Made by a program: the position numbers and the translations under genes
From: an uncultured Eubacteriales bacterium
Lineage (GTDB): Bacteria; Bacillota_A; Clostridia; Oscillospirales; Oscillospiraceae
Length of the DNA stretch: 16,412 nucleotides
Direction: 5' to 3'
Assembly (NCBI GenBank): GCA_949451265.1
Contig: CASTQR010000015.1
Span: forward strand, 1 to 16,412
Shown: positions 13,860 through 16,412 of the stretch, one piece after another
Layout of the letters: each line of letters starts with the position of its first letter
Numbering within the stretch: the stretch's first letter is position 1
Notes under the pieces: model-generated
Told to the model about the DNA's origin: nothing
What the model saw: the letters and a program-made list of their open reading frames with translations, nothing else
The model's database searches: none

Positions 13860-16079
13860 ATGAAACTTTGGAAACGGCTGGGCGCGGCGGCGCTGGCCGC
13901 CGTGGTGGCGGTGGGCCTTACCCTGTCCAGCGCCAGCGCCTGCACCAGCCTGTTCGTGGGCAGTGAGCTGACGGAGAGCGGCTCCACCTTCTTTGGCCGG
14001 GGCGAGGATATCGGCGAACACTACGCCAAGATCTTCCAGATCATCGAGGCCGCCGACCACGCGGAGGGCGAGATGTACGAGGATTCCTGGGGCTTTACCA
14101 TGCCCTGGCCCGCCCACACCTACCGCTATACCTACGTCCGGGATTCTGTGGAGTACGGGGATAATATTCTGGACGATGACGGCAATGTGGTCATCCCGGC
14201 CTACGCCCAGGCGGGCATCAACGAGCTGGGCGTGTCCGTTACCGCCACCGTGTCCACCATCTACAATCCGGAGCTGGACGAGTTCGATGCCCCCACTGAG
14301 AACGGCATCTGCGAGCTGTCCATCGCCGGTGTGATCCTCCAGGAGGCCAAGTCCGCCCGCCACGGTGTGGAGCTGCTGGCCGCCATCCTGGACGAGTACG
14401 GCGCGGGGGATGACTACGGCTACTATAACTCCATCCTCATCGGCGACGCCAAGGAGGTCTGGAACTTCCTGATCGTGTCCGCCCACAACTACGCGGCGGT
14501 GAAAATGCCCGCCGACAAGGTGTCCATCAACCCCAACATCGTCACCATGGGCGAGATTGACACGGCGGACAAGGACAATGTGATCACCTCCGAGGGGCTG
14601 ATCTCCATGCCGCTGGACAACGGCCTGCTGGTGTCCTCCCAGTATGATAAGGACACCTACAAGGAGGGCGATAAGATCACCAAGATCAATATCCGGGAGA
14701 CCTACGGCACCGACGACGGGTACGGCCAGTACACCCGGTTCTGGCAGGGCGTCCACTACCTGAACCCCGCCATGGCGGAAAAGCTGGACATCATCGGCGA
14801 GGGGATGCTGCACAGCAGCGAGCTGGACGGCCCCATCTCCTTCCTGTTCGACACCGACCGGAAGCTGTCCACCCTGGAGGCCATGCGGTTCTTTGCTGCC
14901 CGGGGCGAGGGCACCAAGTACGACTCCAACAAGGACGGCAAGATCTGGTCCGTGGGCAACGAGCACCAGGCGGAAACCCATCTCTTTGAGGTGCGCCACG
15001 ACGAGACGCTGCCCGCCCAGCTGGCCACCATCGAGTGGCTGGCCATGAACCGCTCCGAGTACTCCGTGTTCTTGCCGTTCTACTCCGCGCTGCTGGACGA
15101 GACGGACAGCGTGTACCACTGCGACTGGACCAACAACGACGGCGAGAACTTTGCCTACTATGCCCCCGCCGAGGATATGGAGCTGTTCGGCGACGTGGTG
15201 GACAGCCCCGCCGACCTGCCGGAGAACTCCATGTTCTGGGTGTTCGCCGCCCTGAACGATATGTGCGACAACGACCGGGAGCACTACGGCGTGAACGTCA
15301 AGGCCTTCTGGGAGGCGTACCAGACCGCCCTCATTGAGAAGCAGGCCAACGTGGACAAGGCCATGCGGAACATTTGGAAGGCGGATCCCGCCCTGGCCCA
15401 AAAGAGCGCCACCGCCCTGGGCAAGGCCATCGCCAAGGAGACCTACGGCTACGCCAAGCAGATCATGGACGAGCTGTGGAAGTTCAGCCAGGACTATGAG
15501 GCGGGCAAGCTGGACAAGGACACGGTGTTTAAGCCCTCCTGCATGGGCAAGCTGCCGGAGTACTCCATCGCTATGGCCTTCGGCGACGTGAAGGCGGGGG
15601 CGTGGTACGTCCCCCATGTGGCCTACGCTGTGGAGAACAACCTGATGCTGGGCAGGAGCGCCACTTCGTTTGATCCCGGCACCCTTGCCAGCGGAAGCCA
15701 GGCGGCGGTAATTCTGGCGCGGCTGGCGGACGCGGGGCTGGAGGACACCGGCAAAAACTGGTCCGCCGCGGCCCTGGCCTGGGCGGCGGAGAAGGGCTAC
15801 TCCGAGGGCCTGGAGCTGTCCGACGGCCCCATCACCCGGGAAGATCTGGCCATCCTGCTGTGGCGGTTTGCCGGGGCCGAGAAGGTGAAGCAGGATCTCA
15901 GCGCCTTTGCCGACGCGGATCAGATCTCCGAGGAGGCTCTGGAGGCTATGAAGTGGGCGGTCAGCGTCAAGCTGTACGAGGGCTTCGCGGAGGACAGCAC
16001 CCTGCGGCCCGCCGGGCAGACCACCCGCGCCCAGCTGGCGAAGCTGCTGAATGTGCTGTGCGACAGTATTTTGAAGTGA
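13860..16079 (+). CDS. Secreted C69 (PepD-type) peptidase with C-terminal S-layer homology domains
   Basis: A 739-residue secreted protein. Residues 1-27 form a signal peptide (KLWKR, hydrophobic core, then ASA). Cutting after ASA leaves Cys28 of CTSLFVG as the new N-terminus. C69 enzymes are Ntn-hydrolases that use an N-terminal cysteine as nucleophile and cleave dipeptides or amide bonds. GSTFFGRGEDIGEHY and later EVWNFLIVSAHNYAAVKMP, followed by NPNIVTMGEID, fit the family. Three SLH-type motifs close the protein: FGDVKAGAWYVPHVAYAVEN (574 on), ITREDLAILLWRF (about 658 on), and FADADQI through TTRAQLAKLL (to 730), which would hold it on the cell wall. AAGAAGGAG precedes ATG 13860. It is monocistronic, with its own promoter and a hairpin after it. 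The substrate is unknown; cell-wall peptides or diet-derived peptides are plausible. Confidence 0.9.
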   Translation: MKLWKRLGAAALAAVVAVGLTLSSASACTSLFVGSELTESGSTFFGRGEDIGEHYAKIFQIIEAADHAEGEMYEDSWGFTMPWPAHTYRYTYVRDSVEYGDNILDDDGNVVIPAYAQAGINELGVSVTATVSTIYNPELDEFDAPTENGICELSIAGVILQEAKSARHGVELLAAILDEYGAGDDYGYYNSILIGDAKEVWNFLIVSAHNYAAVKMPADKVSINPNIVTMGEIDTADKDNVITSEGLISMPLDNGLLVSSQYDKDTYKEGDKITKINIRETYGTDDGYGQYTRFWQGVHYLNPAMAEKLDIIGEGMLHSSELDGPISFLFDTDRKLSTLEAMRFFAARGEGTKYDSNKDGKIWSVGNEHQAETHLFEVRHDETLPAQLATIEWLAMNRSEYSVFLPFYSALLDETDSVYHCDWTNNDGENFAYYAPAEDMELFGDVVDSPADLPENSMFWVFAALNDMCDNDREHYGVNVKAFWEAYQTALIEKQANVDKAMRNIWKADPALAQKSATALGKAIAKETYGYAKQIMDELWKFSQDYEAGKLDKDTVFKPSCMGKLPEYSIAMAFGDVKAGAWYVPHVAYAVENNLMLGRSATSFDPGTLASGSQAAVILARLADAGLEDTGKNWSAAALAWAAEKGYSEGLELSDGPITREDLAILLWRFAGAEKVKQDLSAFADADQISEEALEAMKWAVSVKLYEGFAEDSTLRPAGQTTRAQLAKLLNVLCDSILK

Positions 16080-16096
16080 GCGCATGATAAGAAAAC

Positions 16097-16128
16097 GTCC
16101 CGCCCCCGGCATCGGCTGGGGGCGGGAC
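16097..16128 (+). terminator. Hairpin after the C69 peptidase gene
   Basis: An 11-bp perfect stem (16097-16107 with 16118-16128) and a 10-base loop, preceded by GAAAA and without a following U-tract on the plus strand. It lies 18 bases after the stop and separates the gene from the tRNA promoter. Confidence 0.7.
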
Positions 16129-16157
16129 AGCGCGCGGTTTGACCGTCAATTTGACCG

Positions 16158-16186
16158 TTGACAAACGGGGCGGGATATGTTATGAT
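16158..16186 (+). promoter_or_regulatory. tRNA operon promoter
   Basis: A perfect TTGACA (16158-16163), 17-base spacer and TATGAT (16181-16186). Start would be near 16193, about 23 bases before the first tRNA. Two copies of TTTGACCGT (16138-16146, 16150-16158) lie just upstream with a 12-base period. Confidence 0.85.
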
Positions 16187-16215
16187 ACTACTTGCGTTTG
16201 GACAGGTTCCGATAG

Positions 16216-16302
16216 GGAGAGATGTCCGAGTGGTTTAAGGAGCCGGTCTTGAAAACCGGTGACCCGCAAGGGCCGTGGGTTCGAATCCCACTCTCTCCGC
16301 CA
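16216..16302 (+). tRNA. tRNA-Ser(UGA)
   Basis: Acceptor arm GGAGAGA pairs with TCTCTCC, followed by G and an encoded CCA. Anticodon stem CCGGT/ACCGG (16243-16247 with 16255-16259) frames the loop CTTGAAA with anticodon TGA at 16250-16252. A long class II variable arm follows and the T arm is GTGGG-TTCGAAT-CCCAC. It reads UCA and related serine codons. Confidence 0.97.
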
Positions 16303-16340
16303 GATTACAATTTCATCACTTTTAGATGTTTTCGACATGC

Positions 16341-16412
16341 GGAAGTACCCAAGAGGTCGAAGGGGCTCCCCTGCTAAGGGAGTAGGCGGGTAAAACCGTG
16401 CGAGGGTTCAAA
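16341..16412 (+). tRNA. tRNA-Ser(GCU), 3' end cut by the window
   Basis: It starts GGAAGTACCCAAG. The anticodon stem CTCCC/GGGAG (16366-16370 with 16378-16382) frames CTGCTAA, anticodon GCT at 16373-16375, which reads AGC/AGU. A long variable arm and the start of the T arm (GAGGGTTCAAA) are present before the edge. The 38-base gap from the first tRNA has no terminator or promoter, so both belong to one transcript. Confidence 0.93.

Noticed and set aside
13854..16112. A 752-codon open frame on the minus strand over the C69 gene
   Set aside because: Its composition mirrors the plus-strand codons, it has no family motif and no ribosome site, and the plus-strand gene is secure.
1..16412. CRISPR array, transposon, integrase or attachment sites
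   Set aside because: No regularly spaced repeats, transposase or integrase motifs or terminal inverted repeats were found on either strand. The tRNA genes show no adjacent duplication within the window.

Overview
The window comes from the chromosome of a GC-rich, low-redundancy Firmicute. The gene families (MglABC-type sugar importer, BlaI/BlaR-type pair, YajC followed by a TIGR04086-like membrane protein, DegV, C69 peptidase with S-layer homology domains), the strong GGAGG-type ribosome sites and the clear sigma-A promoters with 17-base spacers fit a gut-type clostridial lineage such as Oscillospiraceae. That placement is inference, not a database result. No phage, insertion sequence or CRISPR array is visible. 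Every substantial gene lies on the plus strand.

Region 1 (1-4161) is the end of a galactose/methyl-galactoside-type ABC import operon. It holds a 5'-truncated binding protein, the two-domain ATPase MglA and the permease MglC, closed by a 19-bp perfect hairpin. Two parts are abnormal. The binding protein carries, after its normal C-terminus, a second copy of the family's own N-terminal strand-helix-strand segment. The permease has about 215 extra N-terminal residues of charged coiled coil. A large stem-loop region separates the binding-protein gene from the ATPase gene.

Region 2 (4162-4466) has no large gene. It may hold a small minus-strand unit: promoter, 5' hairpin, strong ribosome site, 44-codon frame and terminator.

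Region 3 (4440-8761) carries a HAD-IIA phosphatase driven from a good promoter, then an MFS sugar-type transporter, a glycerophosphodiester phosphodiesterase ending in a terminator, and a DegV lipid-binding protein ending in a strong terminator.

Region 4 (8762-12696) is a BlaI-type repressor overlapping by four bases an M56/BlaR1-type membrane metalloprotease. The promoter contains two nearly identical 14-base operator-like repeats, so the pair is probably autoregulated. The protease has a very large (about 800 residues) extracytoplasmic part built from about 200-residue repeats with calcium-loop-like DLNxDG motifs instead of a beta-lactam-binding domain. It looks like a sensor for an unknown external signal and is the most novel object in the window.

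Region 5 (12735-13726) is yajC (Sec accessory subunit) with its own consensus promoter, and a small four-helix membrane protein. A terminator-like hairpin between them contains the second gene's ribosome site.

Region 6 (13780-16128) is a secreted C69 (PepD-type) peptidase with three C-terminal S-layer homology motifs. Its predicted signal-peptidase cut would directly expose the catalytic cysteine. Region 7 (16138-16412) is a consensus promoter followed by tRNA-Ser(UGA) and the start of tRNA-Ser(GCU), cut by the window edge.
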